DNA from: an uncultured Prevotella sp.
GTDB taxonomy: Bacteria > Bacteroidota > Bacteroidia > Bacteroidales > Bacteroidaceae
DNA length: 16,387 nucleotides
Reading direction: 5' to 3'
NCBI GenBank assembly: GCA_947304695.1
Contig: CAMZBS010000046.1
Location: 1-16,387 of the forward strand
Position numbers and translations under genes: made by a program. This document shows, in pieces, positions 9,248-15,693 of this stretch. The notes below the pieces were generated by a model. The model was not told where the DNA came from. It saw only the letters and a program-made list of their open reading frames with translations, and made no database searches. Every line of letters starts with the position of its first letter. Positions within the stretch are counted from its first letter, which is position 1.

Positions 9248-9943
9248 TCAGTTCTTCAGCCCTTCAATCCTCAGCACCTCCTCAATCTGGTCGGCAATCT
9301 GCTTCATGCCCAGCACCGAGGGGTGGCCCGACTTCTTGTCGATGCCGCTCAGCTCAATGCGCTTGATGCCGTAATGCTCACAGATGGTGCGCACCGATTC
9401 CACGATGTCGGGACGCAGGCCGTCGTTCAGGATGAAATAGATCTCAGTACCCACGTAGCGGTCTTTCATCCACGCCAGCATACGGGCCAGGGCTGGACGG
9501 AACGTCCACAGTTCGCTGGGGGCAATGTCGTCATATTTATATTCGCCCACGGGCGCACCCGACCAGCTGTCGTTGGTGGCTCCGAAGATGAAGATCACGT
9601 CAGGACAGCCCAGGTTGTCCATGCGTGTCAGGAAAGAGCGGTCGCTATAGTCATTGCCGTCGTAGCCCCGGTTGCAGATGGTCGAACCGCTGTAGCTGTT
9701 GTTCACGCAGAGTTTCCATCCCTGCCTGCTGATGAGCTGATGCCACCACGTCTCTGTCACGCTCTTCACGTCGGTCTTACCAGCCCCGTTCTTCAACTCA
9801 TACCACACGGCATTGGTCTGTGGTGTCAGGAACCCCTCGTAGGTGGAATAGGAGTCGCCCAGCACAGATACCGACTTCCTCACTTGTGCGCCGACCGCGC
9901 CGCAAACGAACAACAGGGTCAGCAGAAATACTGATTTCTTCAT
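9248..9943 (-). CDS. Exported SGNH/GDSL hydrolase
   Basis: A 231-residue exported hydrolase of the SGNH/GDSL superfamily, probably an esterase that removes acyl groups (for example acetyl) from a glycan. Residues 1-19 are a signal peptide ending in VGA, with Q at 20. Block I is LGDSYS with nucleophile S31. The NNSYSGST segment (81-88) supplies the block II glycine region. GATND with N124 is block III. The catalytic His is probably H207 in KSGHPS, with D202 five residues before it, a wider gap than the usual DxxH. Its ATG overlaps the stop of the phosphatase gene in an ATGA, so the two are translationally coupled. Placement among glycosidases suggests a carbohydrate esterase. A lipase or thioesterase role cannot be excluded. 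Confidence 0.88.
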   Translation of the reverse strand: MKKSVFLLTLLFVCGAVGAQVRKSVSVLGDSYSTYEGFLTPQTNAVWYELKNGAGKTDVKSVTETWWHQLISRQGWKLCVNNSYSGSTICNRGYDGNDYSDRSFLTRMDNLGCPDVIFIFGATNDSWSGAPVGEYKYDDIAPSELWTFRPALARMLAWMKDRYVGTEIYFILNDGLRPDIVESVRTICEHYGIKRIELSGIDKKSGHPSVLGMKQIADQIEEVLRIEGLKN

Positions 9944-11511
9944 CTCTGTTTTATTGTTTTTTTATTGTTCTCAATCACGATTCCGCGTGTAGCAGCTGTA
10001 GCGGGAATGCCATCAAGGCGCAAGTCACTTGCCTGTCCGTGAGCGGATGTCTCAGTGGAGTATAGATACGGCAGAGCTACGGGCAGGACAGGCGTAACGA
10101 GACCCTCGTACTCTTGTCGGGCGGCGGCAATCAGCTGTCGGAACTGCGGGTCGGCATGCTGGCGGGCCACGGTGGCAGAGGCCAGCAGACGGGCATCGTC
10201 TATGTCGGTGCCCCAGTGGTAGCCCACGATGAGCCTGCTGTAACCGAATTCATAGCCGCGCCGCAGTATCTCGTCCTGATGTTCGGGAACCATCTCGGCC
10301 AGGGTCAGAGCGATGCCCCACGACATACATGAATGGGCCGACGGATAGCTGCTGGACGTGACGTGAGACGGTTCTTCTTCGGGAATGGCTGTCGTCTCGC
10401 CAGTCTGCACAAAGGGCCGCTTGCGGAATTTGACGTCCTTCAGCGTCGTGGCTGCTCGGCTGCTGGCCGTACGGGCGGCAAGGATGAGCTGCCAGATGGC
10501 AGGTGTCTCGGTCTCGCTGACGGTGATGCCCATGGCTCCCCCGAAAATCTCGGCAAAGTGTGCCATCGTCTTGTCGCCCTCGGCCACAGCCTGATCGCCG
10601 CGCTCAGTCTCACGCAGGGCGAAAGCCTGACGGTAGCGCATGTACTCGCCTATGTAGCGGTACGAGGCAGTATCGACGGGAGCGTTCAGTATGCGCTCTC
10701 CCCGTGGCATGCCGCCAACGCCCACGGCATAGTCTTCGGGCACGGGGTAGCCTTCGTCGGGCACGCTGAGTCCCTTCAAGCGGGCATACTCCTCGCGGGC
10801 AGCACTGATGTCGGCTTCAAGGGCCGGGTTGGCATGGGCACGGGCTATGGCCGCTGCGCCACAGAGATAGCCTGCTGCCACGTCGCTCTGCCAGTGGGCA
10901 CCCACGATGACACGGTTCTCGCCGTACTCGAAGCCACGCCTGAGGATGGTGTCCTGGAGCGCGGGCCACATCTCGGCCATCACCAGTGCCAGTGCCCACC
11001 CGGTGGCCGTATGTCCCGAAGGGTATGAGAAGTGGGGGTTGACTATTGTGTCGCTTGGGGCCCACGGCTGCTCGTTCATCAAGGCAAAGGGGCGCGTGCG
11101 GCCGAAGCGCAGCTTGGCGGAAGAAGGGCTGTTGATGCCAGTGCTGCGAGCCTTCAGCACCAGACGGCTCAGTGCCGGCGTAGCATCATCGTTGATGGCA
11201 TCCAACTGTAGTATCTCAGCCATCCATGCGCATATAGCGCCAGGCTTGACGACCGCCTCTCGGCTAGCGCGCTGTCCGCGCTCCGTGGTGCGCATGCTTT
11301 TACCCCACTGCCACTGCAGCAGGTCGTCGGCAAAGGCCAGGCTCATCGAGTCGGGCGGTGCAGGCATGAAGTAGCCCGCATCGGCATATTCGTCCGGCAT
11401 CACGTAGGTAGAGTCGGCAGCCGTCTGTGCCTTTGCCGTCGAGCCGCATAAGACCATGGTGAGCACCAATGGCCGGGTGGCGACAAGCACCCACTGCACC
11501 AATTTCTTCAT
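9940..11511 (-). CDS. Exported tandem (two-domain) PAP2/class A-type acid phosphatase
   Basis: A 523-residue exported protein made of two fused PAP2-superfamily phosphatase domains. Residues 1-29 are a signal peptide (cut near AKAQ). Domain 1 has K133-x6-R140-P141, SYPSGH (162-167), and R200-x5-H206-x3-D210. Domain 2 has K358-x6-R365-P366, SYPSAH (388-393), and SR (425-426)-x5-H432-x3-D436. Each is a full KxxxxxxRP / PSxH / SRxxxxxHxxxD triad, and equivalent residues are 225-226 apart, so this is an internal duplication. The SYPSGH wording resembles class A nonspecific acid phosphatases, which are usually about 250 residues, roughly half this length. Neither half has the helices of a membrane PAP2 protein. 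It is the first gene of the operon, with a promoter about 32 bases upstream. It could dephosphorylate sugar phosphates or phosphorylated glycans in the periplasm; the substrate is unknown. Confidence 0.9.
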   Translation of the reverse strand: MKKLVQWVLVATRPLVLTMVLCGSTAKAQTAADSTYVMPDEYADAGYFMPAPPDSMSLAFADDLLQWQWGKSMRTTERGQRASREAVVKPGAICAWMAEILQLDAINDDATPALSRLVLKARSTGINSPSSAKLRFGRTRPFALMNEQPWAPSDTIVNPHFSYPSGHTATGWALALVMAEMWPALQDTILRRGFEYGENRVIVGAHWQSDVAAGYLCGAAAIARAHANPALEADISAAREEYARLKGLSVPDEGYPVPEDYAVGVGGMPRGERILNAPVDTASYRYIGEYMRYRQAFALRETERGDQAVAEGDKTMAHFAEIFGGAMGITVSETETPAIWQLILAARTASSRAATTLKDVKFRKRPFVQTGETTAIPEEEPSHVTSSSYPSAHSCMSWGIALTLAEMVPEHQDEILRRGYEFGYSRLIVGYHWGTDIDDARLLASATVARQHADPQFRQLIAAARQEYEGLVTPVLPVALPYLYSTETSAHGQASDLRLDGIPATAATRGIVIENNKKTIKQR

Positions 11512-11543
11512 CTTCTGTCGTTTTAGTACATAGTTTGTGGGTG

Positions 11544-11574
11544 CAAAGGTACGAAAAAAAAAGGAAAAGCCAAA
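11544..11574 (-). promoter_or_regulatory. Promoter of the phosphatase-glycosidase operon
   Basis: On the minus strand TTTG (11574-11571) is followed after 19 bases by TACCTTTG (11551-11544), a full match to the Bacteroidetes -33/-7 consensus. The spacer is pyrimidine-rich. The predicted transcript start is within about 10 bases of the -7 box, giving a short leader before the ATG at 11511. No other match to this consensus was seen in the gaps between the six downstream genes, so this probably drives the whole operon. Confidence 0.8.
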
Positions 11575-11739
11575 TTAATTTGAACTTTTCCTTGTGCGTT
11601 GTAACTATCTTATCTTGTGGCCACCTTTATACTCCTACCATCATTTTTCTTAACAATGGTTAGTCCTTTTGCAATTTGCTTGTGCGCCGCCCGTCGGGAG
11701 CAACTTTCTAATATTAAAGAGTGGTTTATGGTGAGCAAG

Positions 11740-12249
11740 TTATTTTGCGCTTTTCAGTCTCTTGTTAAGAATGTCACAAAGTTCCTGTGGCTTCATTGGA
11801 ACGCCAGAAAGCGAAATGGACTCCTGCGTGCCGCTCACGGCCAGATTAAACTTGCGGGCAAGACGACCGATGATGTTTGCGTCTTCCATCTTCCGACGCT
11901 CCACACCCTCCTTGAAACGGATGCCGATAAACTTGTTCTGTCTTCCACCCAGCAGCACGAAGGAATTCACGTCGGCAAAACGAATTTCGTATTGTTTACA
12001 TCCGCCATTGTAAATGATGCCTTCGTCTGTGATGGTCAGGAACGGACGACCTGTCAACCTTTCTTTTAACGCCCAATAAATCAAGGCCAGACCGCCCAAG
12101 CCAAAGAAAATGATGCCTATATAGCCAATAATCACATTGCCTGGTCTGGGGCTGCGGAGTATTAAGAATATCATGACAGCAAATGCCAAGCCACCGATGC
12201 CCATGAGGAGCATACGCCAGAGAGAGTGATATATTTTGATTTCTTCCAT
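11740..12249 (-). CDS. STM3941-like small membrane protein
   Basis: A 169-residue protein with two predicted transmembrane helices near the N terminus (about 12-32 and 39-62), joined by a short basic loop (RSPRPGN). A soluble, mostly beta-strand domain follows (about 66-165: LTITDEGIIYNGG, EIRFADVNSFVL, FIGIRF) and ends in a basic tail. The opening EEIKIYHSLWRMLL and the layout match the STM3941 family of uncharacterised proteins, whose soluble part resembles a PH-like domain. There is no signal peptide. No consensus promoter was found in the 150 bases upstream. It may be read from its own non-consensus promoter or from transcription continuing through the S41 gene. The function is unknown. 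Confidence 0.8.
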   Translation of the reverse strand: MEEIKIYHSLWRMLLMGIGGLAFAVMIFLILRSPRPGNVIIGYIGIIFFGLGGLALIYWALKERLTGRPFLTITDEGIIYNGGCKQYEIRFADVNSFVLLGGRQNKFIGIRFKEGVERRKMEDANIIGRLARKFNLAVSGTQESISLSGVPMKPQELCDILNKRLKSAK

Positions 12250-12399
12250 GATTTTTTTCGTTCTTATTTGTTTCTTCTATTATTATATCGCAAAGAAGTG
12301 CGGATCGTCCTACAAGTACTACACATATACCGCACAACAATCGACCCTTCTTGCTTTCATCTTTCTTTCTAATTGCTTGTTACTCCTTGGCTATCAAGT
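12250..12399. other. Gene-free spacer with an inverted repeat
   Basis: This AT-rich spacer lies between the S41-like gene and the STM3941-like gene. It contains GTGCGG (12298-12303) and its exact complement CCGCAC (12330-12335), 26 bases apart. In the loop is a small TAC-AA-GTA palindrome. No TAnnTTTG element and no U-tract terminator could be placed here. The inverted repeat could be part of the leader of the downstream gene or a small dispersed element. Confidence 0.4.
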
Positions 12400-13539
12400 T
12401 TATTTCTCTAAATCCTTTGCCACCCACAGCACCCACTCGTCGATGTTGTCGGTGAGTTTACGCGCAATGGGAAAGGGGATAATAACGTCGGGGGCGATGC
12501 CAAGACTTTTAGTTGAGAAGTCCTTCTCGTAGAAGCCTGAGTCAACGGTTGTGGCATAAAAGACTCCAATCTTGCTGTTAGGCAATGGTTCCGTTCGGCA
12601 GTTGCCTGTCAGTTCGCAGCCGAAGGTGTTCCCTATGCCATACACTTTGGCGCGGTCGCTGTGCTTCTTGACAAATTCGGCAAGGCTTTCCGCGGCGCTC
12701 GCCGTCATGAAGTCTATCAATATGGCCGCCCGCTTGATGCGAGTCGAAGTTTGGCGAGTGGAGCCGTCACCACTTTTTCCTTGTTTCACGAACTTTTCTT
12801 TAGAGCCCTTACTTCTTTCTATAAGACTTCGGCTGAAATCCGACGAGGGCTGCTGCTCAAGAAGATTCTTCCAGAAGAGAAGGTTCTTGGGCGTGTTGCG
12901 AAACCATTTGATTTCGGGCTTGTATGGGTGGTCGTAAAGCAAATCGTAGTATTGTTCCCAAACGACGTCGCTGCCCCCACCATTGCAGCGTATGTCGATG
13001 ATGAGATTCTCGCAGTCCGATGCCAAGAACTGCTGCAAGGCGTTTATCGCTCCTTCATGTAAATCCTGTTCGCACGACGGAACGCGGATGAGCCACGTCA
13101 GCAAATCCACTTTGCAGGAAACGGGCATCGGCGCATATTCGAAGCTTCCAGGATTGGTGAGCAGCGTGCTGTCGGATTTCACGATTACTTCCTGAGCCAG
13201 ATTCGCCTCAGCCATGTGGAACGTCTCGGACTCAAGCATGATGTGCCTGTCAAACTGGTTGTAGAACCATAGGACATAATCCGTGGCGGCTCGCTCTAAA
13301 TCGGCCTCCCCCTTGCAAAGCTGCTTGCGGAGTTGTTTTTTCAAGGCTTTGTATTCCCGCTTGTAGCCTTTCTGCATGATGGCATCAAAGGGGGCGTAGT
13401 TCTCTTCCACGAAACTGACCAAATAGTCGTAGTCCTCCAAGTCCTTTTTCAGGCTGTCGGGCACGGCGGCGAAGGAGAATTGGGCGGCGAGGGCGAGGAT
13501 AAATGATAGGATGATTATCTTCATGTTTCTTTTCTTCAT
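12400..13539 (-). CDS. Exported S41-family-like peptidase
   Basis: A 379-residue exported protein resembling S41 (C-terminal processing/tricorn-type) serine peptidases, probably periplasmic or a lipid-free outer-membrane-side protein. A signal peptide covers the first 24 or so residues (LSFILALAAQFSFA). The S41 fold is recognisable from NLIIDIRCNGGGSDV (178-192) and from ILIDFMTASAAESLAEF (273-289). In the latter, S281 fits the nucleophile position with E284 three residues on (SAAE). A later GIAPDVIIP (347-355) is also typical. No PDZ domain is evident. It lies 15 bases after the TraB/GumN stop, so the two are probably co-transcribed. A second start at 13524 (MKIIIL) is favoured by DNA similarity to the start of the neighbouring gene; the longer form adds only MKKRN. 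Confidence 0.85.
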   Translation of the reverse strand: MKKRNMKIIILSFILALAAQFSFAAVPDSLKKDLEDYDYLVSFVEENYAPFDAIMQKGYKREYKALKKQLRKQLCKGEADLERAATDYVLWFYNQFDRHIMLESETFHMAEANLAQEVIVKSDSTLLTNPGSFEYAPMPVSCKVDLLTWLIRVPSCEQDLHEGAINALQQFLASDCENLIIDIRCNGGGSDVVWEQYYDLLYDHPYKPEIKWFRNTPKNLLFWKNLLEQQPSSDFSRSLIERSKGSKEKFVKQGKSGDGSTRQTSTRIKRAAILIDFMTASAAESLAEFVKKHSDRAKVYGIGNTFGCELTGNCRTEPLPNSKIGVFYATTVDSGFYEKDFSTKSLGIAPDVIIPFPIARKLTDNIDEWVLWVAKDLEK

Positions 13540-13554
13540 TGTGTGATTATGATT

Positions 13555-14538
13555 TCACTTTATCGCCTCGACCGTATAGCCCTCGCGCCGCAGCATGACA
13601 ATCAGTGATTCTGCACCCATCAGGTGGCGACAGCCAACGGCTATCATGCAGGTCTTCTCCGAGATGTTCTTTTTGATGACGGTCATCCACGCCGCATTTC
13701 GGTCATTGAGCAGTTCTTTGTCATGAGAGCTAGCCTTGGCTCCTGACATATCAGGTGTTTCTGCCAGAAATTTTGCCGTCAGACAAGTATCATTGCTCAT
13801 ATACGCTTTGTATAAGCCCTTAAACATTCTGCGTGTTGTACCATTGGTAATGTTGCGTATCATCCGATAAAGCGTGTCTGCCTGCTCTTTCATGGAGAGC
13901 GTATCTATTCCCTTTGTATCTGTAAACATGGAATTAAGAGTGCCATCAATATCCTTCAACTCTTCCAAACCACCGTTTTCCTTGCCTTGGTTTACTACTT
14001 CTTGATATAAAACAGCATCCACCATTTGCGCCCTGCGAGCAGCTATGAATAGGGTGACACCAATTCTCGTAAACCAATATCCGGGAGTCTTCTTCCAATA
14101 TTCTGGGTCGTTATTCTTTTTGGCCAGAAAATTGTCGACTTCATTGAAATGGGCGATACTGTCGTAAAGTGTCTTGTAATAGACTCCTTCTGGCATCATA
14201 TATTCAAGACCTGGGTTGCTGAATAGATCGGCAATCCACTTCGCTTGCTTATTTATGACAGCAGGATCCATGTGCTCAGGATTCATATCTGTCTCGAACA
14301 GCACCATTTGCGATTTGTCAAAGGCATCCTGTAAGCCGGGAAAGCTGAATACTTCCTCTTTTGTGAAATTGTGCCCGTCACCATGGCATGTGCCGAAAAG
14401 GTATGACTTCTGCGCGAGTCCGTTGCCGCTGATTTCCCACAGCCAGCCGGGATTGTTTATTGTGGAATCGGTATCGTTTTGCGCTGTTGCTGTGATGGCA
14501 GCGAGGGAAAGGATAAATGATAGAATGTTTTTGTTCAT
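13555..14538 (-). CDS. Exported TraB/GumN family protein
   Basis: A 327-residue exported protein of the TraB/GumN family, thought to be metalloprotease-like (Tiki/TraB superfamily). Residues 1-20 are a signal peptide (NILSFILSLAAITATAQ). The first motif is YLFGTCH with H52. An acidic motif VLFETDM follows with E82. The C-terminal motif is VGCRHLMGAESLIVMLRREG with H305, near the end of the chain as is usual for the family. The length is typical. It is the first gene of a pair with the S41-like peptidase, so both may act on envelope proteins; that pairing is only suggestive. No consensus promoter lies in the first 300 bases upstream. The nearest is at 15027-15058, which would give a leader of about 480 bases. 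The gene is visibly more AT-rich than the glycosidase genes. Confidence 0.87.
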   Translation of the reverse strand: MNKNILSFILSLAAITATAQNDTDSTINNPGWLWEISGNGLAQKSYLFGTCHGDGHNFTKEEVFSFPGLQDAFDKSQMVLFETDMNPEHMDPAVINKQAKWIADLFSNPGLEYMMPEGVYYKTLYDSIAHFNEVDNFLAKKNNDPEYWKKTPGYWFTRIGVTLFIAARRAQMVDAVLYQEVVNQGKENGGLEELKDIDGTLNSMFTDTKGIDTLSMKEQADTLYRMIRNITNGTTRRMFKGLYKAYMSNDTCLTAKFLAETPDMSGAKASSHDKELLNDRNAAWMTVIKKNISEKTCMIAVGCRHLMGAESLIVMLRREGYTVEAIK

Positions 14539-14633
14539 TATTCTGTTTGATTTAAATTACAAATCGGCGCGAGTCTGATTCCGCATCCGCTATAGAGGCA
14601 TCGCCAAACGCCGTTTCCCAGATACAAGTATCA

Positions 14634-14654
14634 GCCCGCGCCTACTGCGCGAGC
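14634..14654 (-). other. GC-rich hairpin in the TraB/GumN leader
   Basis: On the minus strand GCTCGCGC and GCGCGGGC pair around the loop AGTAG, giving 8 base pairs with one G-U pair. On the plus strand the same position would be a C-A mismatch, which favours folding of the minus-strand RNA. No U-tract follows, so it does not look like a terminator. Confidence 0.5.
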
Positions 14655-14846
14655 ATCAACTCTTCTCTTCTCGGGAATTATTTTGGCGAAATTTCTATAG
14701 CAAGAATCAAAAAGTCCACTCGGCTTTGCCGCTTACCAGCAAGAACGCTTCCTTATGTCGTTGGTTTCACCCTACGTCGGGCATGACCACAAAGCAGTCG
14801 GTGATGATGGCATCTTGCCGACAACCGAAATTCTTTCTAAGTACGC

Positions 14847-14996
14847 TCATCGAGGCAATACGTTTGTAGTGATGTTACGATGCGGACGTGGTGTCTGCGG
14901 CACGACTCGGGTTGATGTGAACCGTGCGACGTGTCCCTCTGCCCAAGGCTCAGCCTGAACGGTGGTCGTGATTTGGGGGAAACTTACATTGTTCAT
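14847..14996 (-). CDS. Possible 49-residue small protein or leader peptide
   Basis: An ATG lies about 30 bases after the -7 box of a strong promoter and opens a 49-codon frame ending in TGA. The product begins MNNVSFPQITTTVQAEPWAE and ends HRNITTNVLPR. It is rich in Thr, Pro and Arg, with a basic C-terminal half and no signal peptide or membrane segment. I do not recognise a domain. Its support is position: it would be the first frame on the transcript. It could be a real small protein, a regulatory upstream ORF for the TraB/GumN gene, or chance within a noncoding RNA. Confidence 0.3.
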   Translation of the reverse strand: MNNVSFPQITTTVQAEPWAEGHVARFTSTRVVPQTPRPHRNITTNVLPR

Positions 14997-15026
14997 TGCA
15001 ACAGCTATTTAATCCGAATTCAAGGG

Positions 15027-15058
15027 CAAAGGTACGACAAAAAATCCGAACCGCCAAG
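15027..15058 (-). promoter_or_regulatory. Minus-strand Bacteroidetes promoter in the asd-TraB/GumN gap
   Basis: On the minus strand CTTG (15058-15055, one mismatch to TTTG) is followed after 20 bases by a perfect TACCTTTG (15034-15027). The spacer contains GGCGGTTCGGA then a T-run and GTCG. This is almost the same wording as the promoter cut at base 1. It should start a transcript near 15020 running toward the TraB/GumN gene. Confidence 0.7.
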
Positions 15059-15296
15059 CGATTCGAAGGGAAAGTGAATGTGAAAAGTAAATGGAAGCGG
15101 TTACGAAGAAAAAATGCAACGAAATTATGAAAAATCTTTACAACGACCCCTCTGAGATTCGCTCAGAATTCACCAAATGGTCAGTCGGTCGCAAATGAGC
15201 GAATTATGGGCGTTTCTGCAAGTGGCTGACAGTCAGTGGATTGTGATTTCAGTGGCTTTTTAGTGCCCCGAAAACTGCCGTTTTTGCCCTAAATAA
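15059..15296. other. Gene-free stretch upstream of the 22-base repeats
   Basis: No convincing ORF or promoter was found on either strand. It contains a hairpin TCTGAG-ATTCG-CTCAGA (15151-15167) without a U-tract. The septamer AGTGGCT occurs at 15221-15227 and again at 15251-15257. The part next to the promoter is A-rich on the plus strand, so T-rich upstream of the minus-strand promoter. Confidence 0.4.
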
Positions 15297-15406
15297 GGCT
15301 TGGTTTCGATGAAAAAGAGGCTTGGTTTAAGTGCGGTTAAGCCTAGGTTTCGATGCGTCTACGCCTTACTTCCATGCAGTCAGAGCCTATCTGCCTCCGA
15401 GGCAGC
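15297..15406 (+). repeat. Degenerate tandem repeat with 22-base period
   Basis: Related decamers begin exactly 22 bases apart: GGCTTGGTTT (15297), GGCTTGGTTT (15319), GCCTAGGTTT (15341), GCCTTACTTC (15363) and GCCTATCTGC (15385). The first four continue with similar bases, such as CGATG (15307, 15351), AAGTG (15329) and CATGC (15373). The fifth unit runs into a hairpin, GCCT..CTGCC-TCCGA-GGCAG.AGGC (15385-15410). No protein with 22-base-period meaning is expected, because 22 is not a multiple of 3. Confidence 0.55.
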
Positions 15407-15436
15407 AGGCCATTGACCATAAAAGAGCTGCTTTTT

Positions 15437-15481
15437 GCGCTTTCGCCCGTCTAGAAGTACCTGTCGGGAGAGTGCTTTTTT
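15437..15481 (+). terminator. Intrinsic terminator on the plus strand, upstream of asd
   Basis: GCGCTTTC (15437-15444) plus CC (15446-15447) pairs with GGGAGAGTGC (15466-15475). This gives 10 base pairs with one bulged G and two G-U pairs around an 18-base loop. Six T residues (15476-15481) follow at once. On the minus strand no T-run follows the stem, so it is directional. It ends before the asd promoter, so it would terminate a plus-strand transcript arising to its left. Confidence 0.6.
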
Positions 15482-15567
15482 CTATGAATTATTTTGACAA
15501 AACAAAAACGATTTCAGGTACACGTACGCTCTTCAAAAGCGGTTCTGCGTTCTTTTCTCGAAGATTC

Positions 15568-15599
15568 TTTGGTCATTTCAATCAAAAGCATTACCTTTG
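15568..15599 (+). promoter_or_regulatory. asd promoter
   Basis: TTTG (15568-15571) is followed after 20 bases by TACCTTTG (15592-15599), a full match to the Bacteroidetes consensus. The transcript should start a few bases after 15600, giving a leader of about 85-90 bases. The leader holds a hairpin TTGCAAC-AAA-GTTGTAA (15652-15668, 7 pairs with one G-U) and an A-rich stretch before the ATG. Confidence 0.75.
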
Positions 15600-15693
15600 C
15601 AGCCGCAAAAGTGGCTGGTATGGAGTCAGATAGTGACAGAAGACGGGCTTTTTGCAACAAAGTTGTAAGCATAGAAACCAAAATAGTAACAAA

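Larger units (their letters stand above)
14539..15022 (-). promoter_or_regulatory. Long structured leader upstream of the TraB/GumN gene
   Basis: This stretch of about 480 bases runs from a strong minus-strand promoter to the TraB/GumN start codon. It holds a 49-codon ORF directly after the promoter, then about 300 bases with several possible hairpins. These include GTCGG...CCGAC just after the ORF, CGGC-AAA-GCCG followed by a U-tract within 10 bases, and the GC-rich hairpin at 14634-14654. None of the standard RNAs I know (tmRNA, RNase P, SRP RNA, 6S) fits its sequence. It could be a regulatory leader, an independent small RNA, or a dispersed element. The plus strand has a competing 67-codon ORF (14755-14958) with no convincing promoter. 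Confidence 0.35.

Noticed and set aside
11617..11624. Perfect 8-base palindrome GTGGCCAC between the STM3941-like gene and the operon promoter
   Set aside because: Too short to mean anything alone; no second copy or promoter geometry was found around it.
14755..14958. A 67-codon plus-strand ORF in the intergenic region
   Set aside because: It overlaps the promoter-supported minus-strand leader. The only -7-like box nearby (TACGTTTG, 14859-14866) lies inside the ORF and has a poor -33 box. No known domain.
14539..15058. Leader considered as tmRNA, RNase P RNA, SRP RNA or group II intron
   Set aside because: None of the conserved sequence blocks of these RNAs could be found, only isolated short resemblances.
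15331..15633. A 100-codon plus-strand ORF before asd
   Set aside because: It runs through the 22-base repeats, the terminator hairpin and the asd promoter, so it is very unlikely to be a gene.
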